Part shown: one piece after another, positions 26,042 through 34,504 of the stretch | How positions within the stretch are numbered: the stretch's first letter is position 1 | How the letters are laid out: every line of letters begins with the position of its first letter | From: CAZDHT01 sp964505325 | Lineage (GTDB): Bacteria; Planctomycetota; PUPC01 | Direction: 5' to 3' | Length of the DNA stretch: 47,323 bases | NCBI GenBank assembly: GCA_964505325.1 | Contig: CAZDHT010000008.1 | Span: 1 to 47,323, forward strand | Position numbers and translations under genes: made by a program | Notes under the pieces: generated by a model | What the model saw: the letters and a program-made list of their open reading frames with translations, nothing else | What the model was told of the DNA's origin: nothing | Database searches by the model: none

Positions 26042-27466
26042 ATGAAGATCCTGCTCGTCAAACCAAGCCCGAAGCTCGACACCGTCCGCAGAGTACACGG
26101 CTTGATCTTCCTGGAGCCGCTGGAGCTCGGATATGTCGCGGCGGCGGTGCCCGAGGGGCACGACGTGCGCGTGTTGGACCTGCGCCCGGCCAAGAGGCCC
26201 GTCCGCCTGTTTACGAAGGAGTTGCAGGCCTACCGTCCGGACGTCGTCGGGCTCTCGGGATACACGCACGAGGCGTCGACGGTCATTGCGCTCTCGCACA
26301 AGGTACGCGCGGTGCTGCCCAAGGCGGTCGTCGTGGTCGGCGGCCACCACGCCACGGTGTTGCCCCAGACGTACAACATCGATTCGATCCAAGCGATCGT
26401 TCGCGGCGAGGGGTGCGCGCCCTTCCGGGCCATCATCGAGGCGCTCGCAACGGGGCGCCCGCTCACCGGGATCCCGAACGTGATGGTCCCCGGGCCGACG
26501 TTCGATGAAGCGGCCGCCGCCAGACTGCCGGCCTATCCCGAGCTCGACGACGTGCCCACCCCGCGACGGGATTTGTGGGACCCGTCGCTATACCACTGCA
26601 TCTGGCCGTCCGAACGTCATCCCGACTGGCACACCCTCTTCCCCACGGTGCAGCTCGTCCGCTCGTCTTTCGGCTGCAGAATGAATTGCACGTTCTGCGT
26701 CGTGCCCAAGCTGTGCGGCGGGCGTCACATGGTGCGCTCGCCGGACCGGGTTGCCGAGGAGATCGCCGGTCTGACCGCCGACCACATCTACTTCTGCGAC
26801 GACGAGACGTTCCTCGACGCGGATCACGCCGCCCAGCTCGCCGAGGCCGTCGAGGCGCGGGGGATCCGGAAACGATACTTCGCGTGGGCGCGTTCGACCA
26901 CCGTCAACCGCTCCCCGGAGATCTTTCGGCGGTGGCGCCAAATCGGGCTCGACACGGTGTTCCTCGGATTCGAGGCCACGACCGATGAGGAACTGCGCGA
27001 CATCTCCAAGCATTCGACCGTGGCCGACAACCAGCGCGCGCACGCCACGCTGCGCGAGATGGACATCGCCGTGCAGGCCGGGTTCATGGTGCGGCCCGAC
27101 TTCACGCGCGAGGATTTCAGCCGCCTCCGTACAGCGATCAAGGCCATGCCGCCGGCGCAGGTTACCCTGACCGTGTACACCCCGTCGCCGTGCAGCGATG
27201 CCTGGGTCGAGGAGCACGAACGGTTCGTCTGTGACCCGTACGAGCTGCACGACTGCATGCATCCCCTGACGCCCGCGGCTCTGCCGCTTCGCGAGTTCTA
27301 CCGGCGGTTCGCCTCGCTGACCTGGTCGGGCGCGGCCAAGAGCCCGCTGCGGGCGCGGCGAAGCCGGGTCCCGCCGCGGGACATCCTCCGAGTCTGGTGG
27401 GCGGCCGCCAGGTACTCGCGCAGCCTGAAGCGGGCGTATCGGGACTTCCCCAAGACGATGTGGTAA
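26042..27466 (+). CDS. B12-binding-type radical SAM protein
   Basis: A 474-residue protein starting at ATG 26042. The N-terminal cobalamin-type domain has ILLVKPSPKLD, DVVGLSGYTHEAST and VVVVGGHHATVLP; the cluster motif is SFGCRMNCTFC (Cys212, 216, 219), followed by YFCDDETFLD and VFLGFEATTDEEL. It is less like the CTYP pair and closer to the general BchE-like group. It lies 13 bases after the second ligase and 24 bases before a dehydratase, inside the fatty-acid enzyme block. Reaction unknown. Confidence 0.82.
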   Translation: MKILLVKPSPKLDTVRRVHGLIFLEPLELGYVAAAVPEGHDVRVLDLRPAKRPVRLFTKELQAYRPDVVGLSGYTHEASTVIALSHKVRAVLPKAVVVVGGHHATVLPQTYNIDSIQAIVRGEGCAPFRAIIEALATGRPLTGIPNVMVPGPTFDEAAAARLPAYPELDDVPTPRRDLWDPSLYHCIWPSERHPDWHTLFPTVQLVRSSFGCRMNCTFCVVPKLCGGRHMVRSPDRVAEEIAGLTADHIYFCDDETFLDADHAAQLAEAVEARGIRKRYFAWARSTTVNRSPEIFRRWRQIGLDTVFLGFEATTDEELRDISKHSTVADNQRAHATLREMDIAVQAGFMVRPDFTREDFSRLRTAIKAMPPAQVTLTVYTPSPCSDAWVEEHERFVCDPYELHDCMHPLTPAALPLREFYRRFASLTWSGAAKSPLRARRSRVPPRDILRVWWAAARYSRSLKRAYRDFPKTMW

Positions 27467-27490
27467 TGCGACAGGAGAGGGAATCGCAAC

Positions 27491-27940
27491 GTGGATGAAA
27501 CGCTCGCCGATATCCTGCCTCATCGGCCGCCGATGGTCATGATCGACGCCCTTGTGCGCGCCGAGGGAGACTCGGCGACGGCGGTGAAGACGTTTGACCG
27601 GGAAAGCTACGGCGCCGAAGGAGGACGCGTTCTTGAGTCGGCCCTCATCGAGTGTCTGGCCCAGACGGTGGCGGCGCTGGAGGGCCGTAACGCGCGGCAG
27701 TCAGGTCCGCGTGTGCCGGGCGGCATGCTGGCGGGGGTGGATCACTTTGTTTTCCATCGCCGCGCGCGCTGCAATTGTCCGCTGCAATTGACGGTGACGG
27801 TCACCAAGCGCATCGGCCCGTTCTGCCTCGCCAGCGGGCGCGTTGAACAGGACGGCGCCGTGCTGGCCGAAGGGAACTTGAAGTTCTATCTGACGGAGGG
27901 AAACGGTGGGACCGAACAGACGCCGGCCGCCCCCGGGTAG
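27491..27940 (+). CDS. Hotdog-fold 3-hydroxyacyl-ACP dehydratase, ApeP/FabZ-like
   Basis: A 149-residue hotdog protein from GTG 27491, preceded by GGAGAGGG. ILPHRPPMVMIDA is the FabZ-type catalytic His region, and ESALIECLAQTVAAL carries the paired acidic/Gln helix residues. The order ligase, dehydratase, thioesterase, ketosynthase, partner, ACP, ketosynthase closely follows Ape-type clusters. It should remove water from 3-hydroxyacyl-ACP to leave a trans double bond. A second dehydratase of a different subtype is at 35575. Confidence 0.8.
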   Translation: MDETLADILPHRPPMVMIDALVRAEGDSATAVKTFDRESYGAEGGRVLESALIECLAQTVAALEGRNARQSGPRVPGGMLAGVDHFVFHRRARCNCPLQLTVTVTKRIGPFCLASGRVEQDGAVLAEGNLKFYLTEGNGGTEQTPAAPG

Positions 27941-28373
27941 ATATCTCGAGCATCGCACCCGGGTCCGCGTCCGATTTCGGGAGGTGGATTCGTTAAGGGT
28001 CGTCTGGCACGGCCACTACTTGACATACTTCGGGGACGCCCGCGTGGCGCTGGGGCGGAAGTACGGGATTCACTACGATGATATCGGCAACGCCGGGCTG
28101 TCGGCGCCCATCGTTCACGTTTCATGCGATTTCCTTGCCCCGGCGGGGTTCGACGAGGAGCTTGAAATCTCCGCACGGCTCTACGAGCGCGAGAGCGCCA
28201 AAATCGAGTTCTACTACGAGGTGCGGCGCGTTGCCGACTCCGCTCTGCTCGTCGTTGGCCGGACGGTCCAGGCGTTCGCCGATCACGAGGGCGACCTGTT
28301 GCTGACGCTGCCGCAGTTCATGCGCGATTTCTACGAACGCCGGCGCGACGACATGCAGGAGGACGATGAGTAG
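27906..28373 (+). CDS. Hotdog thioesterase, YbgC/4-hydroxybenzoyl-CoA type
   Basis: A 155-residue protein from GTG 27906, overlapping the dehydratase by 35 bases. RFREVDSLRVVWHGHYLTYF corresponds to the YbgC/4HBT motif, with Asp28 at the catalytic position and the His-containing turn, although Gly-Val is replaced by Arg-Val-Val and Tyr-His by Trp-His. LEISARLYERESAKIEFYYEV matches the second family block. In Ape clusters the equivalent enzyme releases or proofreads the acyl chain. Confidence 0.8.
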   Translation: MGPNRRRPPPGRYLEHRTRVRVRFREVDSLRVVWHGHYLTYFGDARVALGRKYGIHYDDIGNAGLSAPIVHVSCDFLAPAGFDEELEISARLYERESAKIEFYYEVRRVADSALLVVGRTVQAFADHEGDLLLTLPQFMRDFYERRRDDMQEDDE

Positions 28374-29523
28374 ACGCTGCGCCATCGTCGGAATGGACAT
28401 CATCGCCGCGCTGGGCGTGGGGGCGGAGGCCGTCTGGTCCGAGATGATGCGCAAGAGTTGCGGGATCCGCCCGCTCACGCGTTTCCCGCGCGGCAAGTAC
28501 GCCACGGACTTTGCCGCCGAGCTGCCGCCGGAAGCCGAAGGGATGTCCGGTGCGTACGCTCTGGCGGTTGGGGTCGGGCGCCGCTTGCTGGACGGCTCCG
28601 CGGGCGCGGCGGCGCGCGCGCGAACAGCGCGGACGGGCCTCGTCCTTGCGACGACGAAGGCCGAGATCGGGGAGATCGAGCGCCTGGCGCTCGAGCCGGG
28701 CGCAGACGTCACCGGCCGCCACAACCCGTACGTCCTGGCGCGCGACGTTGCGAAGGAACTCGGCCTCGCCGGACCCGTGATGGCTGTGTCGAACGCCTGC
28801 TCGTCGGGCCTCATTGCCATTGTGCAGGCCATACGGCTTCTGCGCCGCGGCGCGGCGGACATGATGGTCGTCATCGGTGTCGACGTCCTCGCCGATTTTA
28901 TCCTCGCCGGCTTCTCGGCGCTCAATGCCCTCAGTCCCCGGCCCTGCCGCCCCTACGACGCCGGGCGCGACGGCCTTTCGCTTGGCGAGGGCGCCGCGGC
29001 GCTACTGCTCACCCTGGCGCCCCGGCAGGCGGACGTCGTGCTGGGCGTCGTGGCGGGCTGGGGCATCGCCAACGACGCGTGTCATATCACCGCACCTTCG
29101 CGCACGGGGGACGGTCTCCGCGCCGCCGTGACCCGTGCGCTTGCCGCGGCGAACTTGTCGCCCGGTGACATCCATTACATCAACGGGCACGGCACCGCCA
29201 CGCTCTACAACGACGCGATGGAAGCCAAGGCGCTGTACGGGGTCTTTGGGGACGGAGACCGGATGCCCCCGCTCAGTTCGCTCAAGGGCTACCTGGGGCA
29301 CACCCTCGGGGCGGCGGGTGTCATCGAAACGGTCCTGTGCCTGATGGCGATGCGAGAGAAAACCGTGCCGGCCTGCCTCGGCCTGGAGAGGCTTGGCGTC
29401 GAGCGCCCGCTGAATGTGCCTCGGGAGCACCTGCCGCTGCAACGGCTGACCCGGGTGCTCTCGGTCAAGTGCGGCTTCGGCGGGATCAATGCCGCGCTGG
29501 TCCTGGACGGAGAGGCCGAATGA
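28366..29523 (+). CDS. Beta-ketoacyl-ACP synthase (third complete frame)
   Basis: A compact 385-residue ketosynthase with all catalytic residues: Cys145 in SNACSSGLIA, His275 in INGHGTATLYND and His312 in KGYLGHTLGAAG. The C-terminus CGFGGINAALVL is complete. It is about 40 residues shorter than KAS II, mainly before the nucleophile. ATG 28366 overlaps the thioesterase stop, and the stop overlaps the ketosynthase-like partner that follows, so these two may form a heterodimer. Confidence 0.88.
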   Translation: MSRRCAIVGMDIIAALGVGAEAVWSEMMRKSCGIRPLTRFPRGKYATDFAAELPPEAEGMSGAYALAVGVGRRLLDGSAGAAARARTARTGLVLATTKAEIGEIERLALEPGADVTGRHNPYVLARDVAKELGLAGPVMAVSNACSSGLIAIVQAIRLLRRGAADMMVVIGVDVLADFILAGFSALNALSPRPCRPYDAGRDGLSLGEGAAALLLTLAPRQADVVLGVVAGWGIANDACHITAPSRTGDGLRAAVTRALAAANLSPGDIHYINGHGTATLYNDAMEAKALYGVFGDGDRMPPLSSLKGYLGHTLGAAGVIETVLCLMAMREKTVPACLGLERLGVERPLNVPREHLPLQRLTRVLSVKCGFGGINAALVLDGEAE

Positions 29524-30320
29524 GGCGCACGGTGATCACAGCGTGCGGATGCGTCGACGAGGGCGGCTTCGGCAACGCGCGGTCATGGACGCGGTGGCCG
29601 GGCGGGGTTCCCCGGCTGCGCTGGCGCATGTTCTCAGACCAGCCCTTCGACCGGTTCGGGCGGCTCGACCTGCTCTGCAAGTACGCGGTGGCGGCCGTCG
29701 AGATGCTGGAGCTGCCGCCCTCCACCGAGGGGGAATCGCGGCCGGACCTGGCCCTGTTGCTGGGCTCCGACAATGGGTCGCTGGACACCGACGTCAAGTT
29801 TGTCCGGAGCATGCACGAGCCGGGCGGCGCCAGCCCGACGCTGTTCTCATACACCTTGCCCAGCACGGCCCTCGGCGAGATCGCGATACGGCACCATATC
29901 ACCGGGCCCGGTGCGTGCGTGATGGCCGGCCCCGAGAGCGGGCTGCTGGCCCTGTGGGAGGGGATGGCATGGGTCGCAGAGGGGGATGTCGGCGGGTGCA
30001 TCTGCGTCGGCTGCGACGCGGTGTCTGCGTCCGCGGCAGACGCGCCGTCCGCCCACGCCTACGCTTTCCTGGTGGCGGACGAGGCGGCCGTCGCCACACA
30101 GGGGAACGCGCCGCTGGCCCGACTGGCACTGTCGCCCGCACCCGACGGGAAGATCGACCAGACGCAACGGCCGCTCCGTCAGCTCTTCCGCCTTCTCGCG
30201 TCGGGCGGTGGAAAAGCCCCGGGCGCCGCGCTATACTTGCCCGCGCCCGCAACCCTGAACGTTCTGCAAGTGATGACCGTGTCGAACCCGAATGGGAGGT
30301 CCGATGGACGAACTGGTTGA
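29520..30320 (+). CDS. Truncated ketosynthase-like partner without catalytic cysteine
   Basis: This 266-residue protein resembles the N-terminal half of a ketosynthase, like the ketoacyl-synt_2 family (beta-ketoacyl synthase chain-length-factor-like) found in Ape clusters. GSDNGSLDTDVKF and FSYTLPSTALGEIAIRHH align with the ketosynthase core, but the nucleophile region reads GPGACVMAGPESGLLAL, without Cys at the expected elbow (Gly-Pro-Glu-Ser), and the His domains are missing. It is probably a structural or length-setting partner of the ketosynthase at 28366. ATG 29520 overlaps that gene; its end overlaps the ACP at 30304 by 17 bases. Confidence 0.7.
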   Translation: MRRTVITACGCVDEGGFGNARSWTRWPGGVPRLRWRMFSDQPFDRFGRLDLLCKYAVAAVEMLELPPSTEGESRPDLALLLGSDNGSLDTDVKFVRSMHEPGGASPTLFSYTLPSTALGEIAIRHHITGPGACVMAGPESGLLALWEGMAWVAEGDVGGCICVGCDAVSASAADAPSAHAYAFLVADEAAVATQGNAPLARLALSPAPDGKIDQTQRPLRQLFRLLASGGGKAPGAALYLPAPATLNVLQVMTVSNPNGRSDGRTG

Positions 30321-30576
30321 GACCCTCAAGAAACAGATCATCGAAGCCCTCAGCCTGGAAGAGAGCACGCCGGACGACATTGATCCGGCGGCGGCGTTGT
30401 TCGGCGCGGGACTCGGCCTGGACTCTATTGACGCGCTCGAACTGGTGGTGATGGTGGAGAAGCACTACGGGATTCGGATCACCGAACTCGAGATCGGGCG
30501 TCAGGCCTTTTCTTCGGTCAATACCTTGGCCGACTTTATCAGGAAAAACCGGGAACCGTGCGGCGAGAGCGAATAG
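30304..30576 (+). CDS. Acyl carrier protein (third of three)
   Basis: A 90-residue ACP with the motif GLGLDSIDALELVV; Ser41 is the attachment site. GGGAGG (30294-30299) at good spacing selects ATG 30304 over the in-frame ATG 30292. It lies between the ketosynthase-like partner and the next ketosynthase, whose GTG start is inside its 3' end. It is the ACP most like those of Ape clusters. Confidence 0.9.
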   Translation: MDELVETLKKQIIEALSLEESTPDDIDPAAALFGAGLGLDSIDALELVVMVEKHYGIRITELEIGRQAFSSVNTLADFIRKNREPCGESE

Positions 30577-31829
30577 CGATCACGGGCATGGGGATCGTGA
30601 CGGCGGCGGGATGGACGCCGGAGGAAGTCTGGTCCGCGATCGAGGCCGAGGAATCCGGGCTGGGGCGTCTCACGTTGTTTGATTCGCCGCGATGTGGCCA
30701 CATGCCCGTCGCACAGGTGCGGGACGACCCGGCGGCGCGAAGCGACCCGGCGGCGCGAAGCGACCCGGCGGCGCGAAGCGGCCCGGCGGCGCGAAGCGGC
30801 CTGCGTGAGGGATCGCGCACCGACCATCTCGCTGTTTACGCCGCCCGGCGCGCATTCAGCGATGCCGGGCTAGATTCGTTCGGCGACGCAGACCGTCGCG
30901 AGATCGGCGTCGTCCTCGGCACCAGCACCGGGGGCATCCTGGACAGCGAGGGGTTCCTTCGCCGCCTCATGCTGGAAGACCGGTTGGACGTGAGCCTGCT
31001 TCGGTTCCATCTGTGTTCGTCGCCGGCGAACGCGGTCGCAGGAACTCTTGGGCTCTTGGGGTTCCGGGCCACAGTGTCCAATGCTTGCGCCTCCGGGGCC
31101 ACGGCTATCGCCACCGCCTGCGAGGTGCTGGAATCGGGCGAGGCAGAGATCGTGCTGGCCGGCGGGGCGGACTCGCTGGCGCGGCTGACTCTGAACGGTT
31201 TCTGTTCGTTGCTCAATGTGGCGCCGGACGGCTGTCGTCCGTTCGACGCGGAGCGTGCCGGCCTGAGCCTGGGCGAGGGCGCCGCGATGGTGGTGCTGGA
31301 GAGCGAGGCACACGCGCGCGCCCGCGGCGCGCGGATCCACGCATACGTTGCGGGGCACGGCAGCACGTGCGACGCCTATCACGCCACCGCCCCCCGCCCG
31401 GACGGTTCCCGCGCCCTGGCGGCGATGCGGTCGGCGCTCGATGATGCCGGGATGAACCCGACGGACGTGGACTACGTGAACGCGCACGGCACGGGCACCG
31501 TCGACAACGATCTTGCCGAAGCTCGAGCGCTCATGCAGTTATTCGACGGGCATCCGCCGCCGGTGTCCTCGACAAAGCGCTTCTTCGGCCACACACTCGC
31601 GGCCGCGGGCGCCATCGAGACGGTCGTCAGCATTCTGGCGCTGCACCGGCAGCGTGTGCCGGCCAATCTCGGACTGCGCCGCGTCGACCCGGCGATGGGC
31701 TTCGAGCCGATCGGCCACACCAGCGACGGCGACCTGACCGTTGCCATGACCAACTCCTTCGGGTTCGGCGGCAATAACTGTTCGTTGCTCGTCGAGCGGC
31801 CGACGGACGATCGCGGACAAGGGACGTGA
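30558..31829 (+). CDS. Beta-ketoacyl-ACP synthase with internal hexapeptide repeat
   Basis: A 423-residue FabF-type condensing enzyme with Cys177 in SNACASGATA, His310 in NAHGTGTVDND and His345 in KRFFGHTLAAAG; the C-terminal NSFGFGGNNCSLLV is intact. Near residues 57-80 the hexapeptide DPAARS occurs four times (last copy GPAARS), encoded by an 18-bp tandem repeat. That region corresponds to a surface loop between the first strands, so the fold may tolerate it, but repeat number could vary between strains. GTG 30558 lies inside the ACP gene. It is the fourth catalytically complete ketosynthase frame. Confidence 0.85.
   Translation: MRRERIAITGMGIVTAAGWTPEEVWSAIEAEESGLGRLTLFDSPRCGHMPVAQVRDDPAARSDPAARSDPAARSGPAARSGLREGSRTDHLAVYAARRAFSDAGLDSFGDADRREIGVVLGTSTGGILDSEGFLRRLMLEDRLDVSLLRFHLCSSPANAVAGTLGLLGFRATVSNACASGATAIATACEVLESGEAEIVLAGGADSLARLTLNGFCSLLNVAPDGCRPFDAERAGLSLGEGAAMVVLESEAHARARGARIHAYVAGHGSTCDAYHATAPRPDGSRALAAMRSALDDAGMNPTDVDYVNAHGTGTVDNDLAEARALMQLFDGHPPPVSSTKRFFGHTLAAAGAIETVVSILALHRQRVPANLGLRRVDPAMGFEPIGHTSDGDLTVAMTNSFGFGGNNCSLLVERPTDDRGQGT
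30726..30797 (+). repeat. 18-bp tandem repeat, four units, inside a ketosynthase gene
   Basis: Units start at 30726, 30744, 30762 and 30780. Units 1-3 are identical and unit 4 differs only in its second base. Each encodes Asp/Gly-Pro-Ala-Ala-Arg-Ser. The unit length is a multiple of three, so slippage would keep the reading frame. There are no spacers, so it is not a CRISPR array. Confidence 0.95.
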
Positions 31830-32956
31830 GGATGGGTCCGAGTGTGAAGGTCAAGGCGGCGGTGCTGGGCGTGGGCCTCGTACTGCCCGAGCCGCAGCCC
31901 ACGATGCTGCCGGCGGTGAAGGGGGCTCCGGTGCCGGGGTACGCCTGTTCCGAGCTGCCGGACGCAGGCCCGGTTCCGGCCCGGGCGCTCAGGCGTCTCG
32001 GCCGCACGCAGCGTCTGGCTCTCGGCGCGGCACACCGCGCTATGGAGGACTGCGGCGGCGTCCCCGATCCCGAATCCGTGGCCGTGTCCCTCGGCACCGG
32101 ACTTGGCACCCTCGACGAGACGGCCGCCTTTCTCGAGAACCTGGTCGAGGGGGAAGAGCGGGAGCCGAAGCCGGCGCGCTTCATCAACTCGGTGCACAAC
32201 GCGGCGGCCGCCCAGACCGCGATGGCCTTCGGGTTCCGCGGCGAGAACGACACGTTCGTCCACGAGTCCATCTCGTTCGAGCTCGCCCTTTGGCAGGGGT
32301 GCCGCCTGATCGAAACCGGGCGCAGCAGGCACGTGTTGGCGATCGGCGCCGATGAGCTGAACCCGTATTTCCTCCTGGCGGGCAGGGAGTACGGCTGGTG
32401 GCGGAAAGACAGCGCGCCGCTGGCACCGATGGATGAGCCAGGTCGGCAGGGCACGCTGCCGGGTGAGGGCGCCGCCGCGTTCTTGATCGGTCGGCCGGGC
32501 TCTGATCCGGAGGGAAAGCCCCTCCCACGAATCGCCGGGATCCGCGTCCGGCCGCTCAAAGAGGAGAGCGTTCGGAACGTCAACCCGGCGGACGAGGTGG
32601 AGTTCATTCGGGGTCTGCTCGCCGATGCCGGCGTGCGGCTTGGGCACATCGACCTCTATCTGTTCGGCGCCAACGGGCGCGCGGCGTCGGACGCGGCGTA
32701 CGCTGACGTCGGCCGGGCGTTGTCCGAGGCCGCCGGCGGCGGCATCCGGTGCGGCGTGTTCAAGCAGCGGTGCGGCGAGTTCTGTGCGGCGCCGGCCATT
32801 GGGCTGGCCCTTGCCGTCTACACGGTGCGCACGGGACACGTCGCCCCGGAGATACAATGCAGGGGGCCGGATGGCGCAGGACGGCCCGTGTCGTCCGTGG
32901 CCCTGTATCACCTGCACGAGACGGGCTACCACAGCATTTGCCTGGTGACGGTATGA
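31826..32956 (+). CDS. Ketosynthase-like protein lacking the Cys-His-His triad
   Basis: A 376-residue protein with the overall pattern of a condensing enzyme (AAVLGVGLVLP start, SLGTGLGTLDET, ARFINSVHNAAA, GEGAAAFLIG) in which each catalytic site is replaced. The nucleophile elbow reads HESISFELALWQG without Cys; the first His block reads FGANGRAASDAAY; the second reads FKQRCGEFCAAPA with Glu for His. It cannot carry out normal condensation and is probably a KS-beta-like partner or scaffold, as known for aryl-polyene and type II polyketide systems. Start is GTG 31826 or ATG 31832; it overlaps the complete ketosynthase before it, its probable partner. Confidence 0.75.
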   Translation: MRMGPSVKVKAAVLGVGLVLPEPQPTMLPAVKGAPVPGYACSELPDAGPVPARALRRLGRTQRLALGAAHRAMEDCGGVPDPESVAVSLGTGLGTLDETAAFLENLVEGEEREPKPARFINSVHNAAAAQTAMAFGFRGENDTFVHESISFELALWQGCRLIETGRSRHVLAIGADELNPYFLLAGREYGWWRKDSAPLAPMDEPGRQGTLPGEGAAAFLIGRPGSDPEGKPLPRIAGIRVRPLKEESVRNVNPADEVEFIRGLLADAGVRLGHIDLYLFGANGRAASDAAYADVGRALSEAAGGGIRCGVFKQRCGEFCAAPAIGLALAVYTVRTGHVAPEIQCRGPDGAGRPVSSVALYHLHETGYHSICLVTV

Positions 32957-33741
32957 GCCGCTTCGCTCTGACGACGATCATCGCCGCAACGTGCATCATT
33001 GTCCTTGCGCTGGCCCTCGGGGGCCCGGCCCGCTGGTGGGGTATGGGGGCCGTCGCCGCAGCATATCTGATCACTATGGTCGTGGGCGTCACGAGCATCC
33101 GCCTGGGTTTCTTCTGCCGCGCGTTCTGCCGAGGCAAGCCCGGTCAGATGCGGCTCGCACTGACGTTCGACGACGGTCCGGACTCCGACGCCACCGCGCC
33201 TCTGCTCGACGTGCTCAAAGAGCAACAGGTGCCGGCGACGTTCTTTTGCGTGGGCGAGTTGGCCGCGGCGAAGCCGGGCCTGGTGCAGCGTATGGCCGCT
33301 GAAGGACACGCCGTCGGCAATCACACCTTCCGGCACGGCTGGTGGACGAACTTCCTGGTCGGCCGTCCCCTCCGCCGCGAGGTCGCCCGCGCCCAGGACA
33401 CGCTTCGCAAGATCCTCGGTCGCGTGCCGCGTTACTTCCGCAGCCCGGTCGGGCTGACCAACCCGCACCTGCGGGGCGCACTGAACAGTCTGGACATGGC
33501 CCTGATCGGCTGGGACGTTCACCCGTTTGATCGCGGCTCCCAGCCCGAGGCCGTGCTCCGTCGGATCAGGCGGCGCGTTCGCGACGGCAGCATCATCGTC
33601 CTGCACGATGGCGGCGCCCACGCCGACACCCTCAGGCGCCTGGTGACGGAGCTTATCACCGAACTGCGCGCCTGCGGGTATACGTTCGCCTCGCTCGAGG
33701 AGCTGGGCGCCGGCCCGCCCTACGGAAAGGAACCCGAATGA
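32953..33741 (+). CDS. Membrane-anchored polysaccharide deacetylase (NodB homology, CE4)
   Basis: A 262-residue protein with two N-terminal hydrophobic helices (about 5-23 and 28-50) and a NodB domain. LTFDDGPDSD gives the catalytic and metal Asp pair (Asp73-Asp74), GHAVGNHTFRH gives metal ligands His124 and His128, and IIVLHDGG is the third motif. CE4 enzymes remove N-acetyl groups from sugars. With the glycosyltransferase at 1586 and the acyltransferases, it could free an amine on a lipid-linked sugar for acylation; this is inference. ATG 32953 overlaps the previous stop as ATGA. Confidence 0.82.
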   Translation: MSRFALTTIIAATCIIVLALALGGPARWWGMGAVAAAYLITMVVGVTSIRLGFFCRAFCRGKPGQMRLALTFDDGPDSDATAPLLDVLKEQQVPATFFCVGELAAAKPGLVQRMAAEGHAVGNHTFRHGWWTNFLVGRPLRREVARAQDTLRKILGRVPRYFRSPVGLTNPHLRGALNSLDMALIGWDVHPFDRGSQPEAVLRRIRRRVRDGSIIVLHDGGAHADTLRRLVTELITELRACGYTFASLEELGAGPPYGKEPE

Positions 33742-34481
33742 CACGACCGAGCGCAACCTGGTCCCGGGTCTGTCCGGCGCTTCTCAGTGGGCTGTTGCTG
33801 GTGATCGCGGCGCCCGTGTTCGCGGAAGACATGGAGAAGGGAGCGGCGCCGCGGAAGTTGAACGCGAAGGAACTGGCGTCACTGCTGGACCGGCTCGAGA
33901 AGAAGCTATCGAAGATTCGGACGATGAGGGCGGACTTCATTCAGGAGAAACACCTGTCGATTTTCACCGACGTGGTCAAGGCGGAAGGCGTGCTCCTGTT
34001 TCGGAAGCCCGACACCGTGCGGTTCGAGATGACGAAGCCGTTTCGGTCGGTCCTCATCGCGGCGGGGAAATCGGCCGCCAAGTACGAGTTCATTGACGGC
34101 CGCTGGAAGAAACTGAAGCCGGAAGCCTCGGCGGCACGCATGGTCGCCGAGCACATCTCGTTGTGGCTGGAGGCGCGGTTCCGCGAGAAGATGGATCTGT
34201 ATGACATCTCGGCCGTCGCCGCCGACACGACCATCATCACGCTGACGCCCAAGAACAAGAAGTTCCGGCAGTTCATCACGGTCATCGAACTCACCCTCCA
34301 CAAGAGCGAAGAGCATTTCTCCGCCGTGACCATCCGCGAGCCGGGGGGCGATTTCACCCGCATGCTGTTTCCTGATCCGAAGCACGACATCGACCTTCCC
34401 GGAAAGCTCTTCGACACCACCGGCGCCGCGCCGGCCCCGCTCGATTCCCCTGCTGAGAAGAGCCGGACCGACGCGGAGTGA
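33738..34481 (+). CDS. LolA-like outer-membrane lipid/lipoprotein carrier (ApeG-like)
   Basis: A 247-residue exported protein: signal peptide with hydrophobic core ALLSGLLLVIAAP and a VFA-E cleavage site near residue 30, then a LolA-type half-barrel beginning IRTMRADFIQEKHLSIF and containing GVLLFRKPDTVRFEMTKP. LolA-like proteins shuttle lipidated cargo through the periplasm. Ape-type clusters have a dedicated copy next to the MMPL exporter, so here it likely receives the lipid from the exporter at 2785. ATG 33738 overlaps the deacetylase stop. Confidence 0.8.
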   Translation: MTRPSATWSRVCPALLSGLLLVIAAPVFAEDMEKGAAPRKLNAKELASLLDRLEKKLSKIRTMRADFIQEKHLSIFTDVVKAEGVLLFRKPDTVRFEMTKPFRSVLIAAGKSAAKYEFIDGRWKKLKPEASAARMVAEHISLWLEARFREKMDLYDISAVAADTTIITLTPKNKKFRQFITVIELTLHKSEEHFSAVTIREPGGDFTRMLFPDPKHDIDLPGKLFDTTGAAPAPLDSPAEKSRTDAE

Positions 34482-34504
34482 GCACAACGGCAGCGCGGTT
34501 GACA

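Noticed and set aside
30726..30797. CRISPR array
   Set aside because: The repeats are directly adjacent, in frame, 18 bp long and inside a ketosynthase gene.
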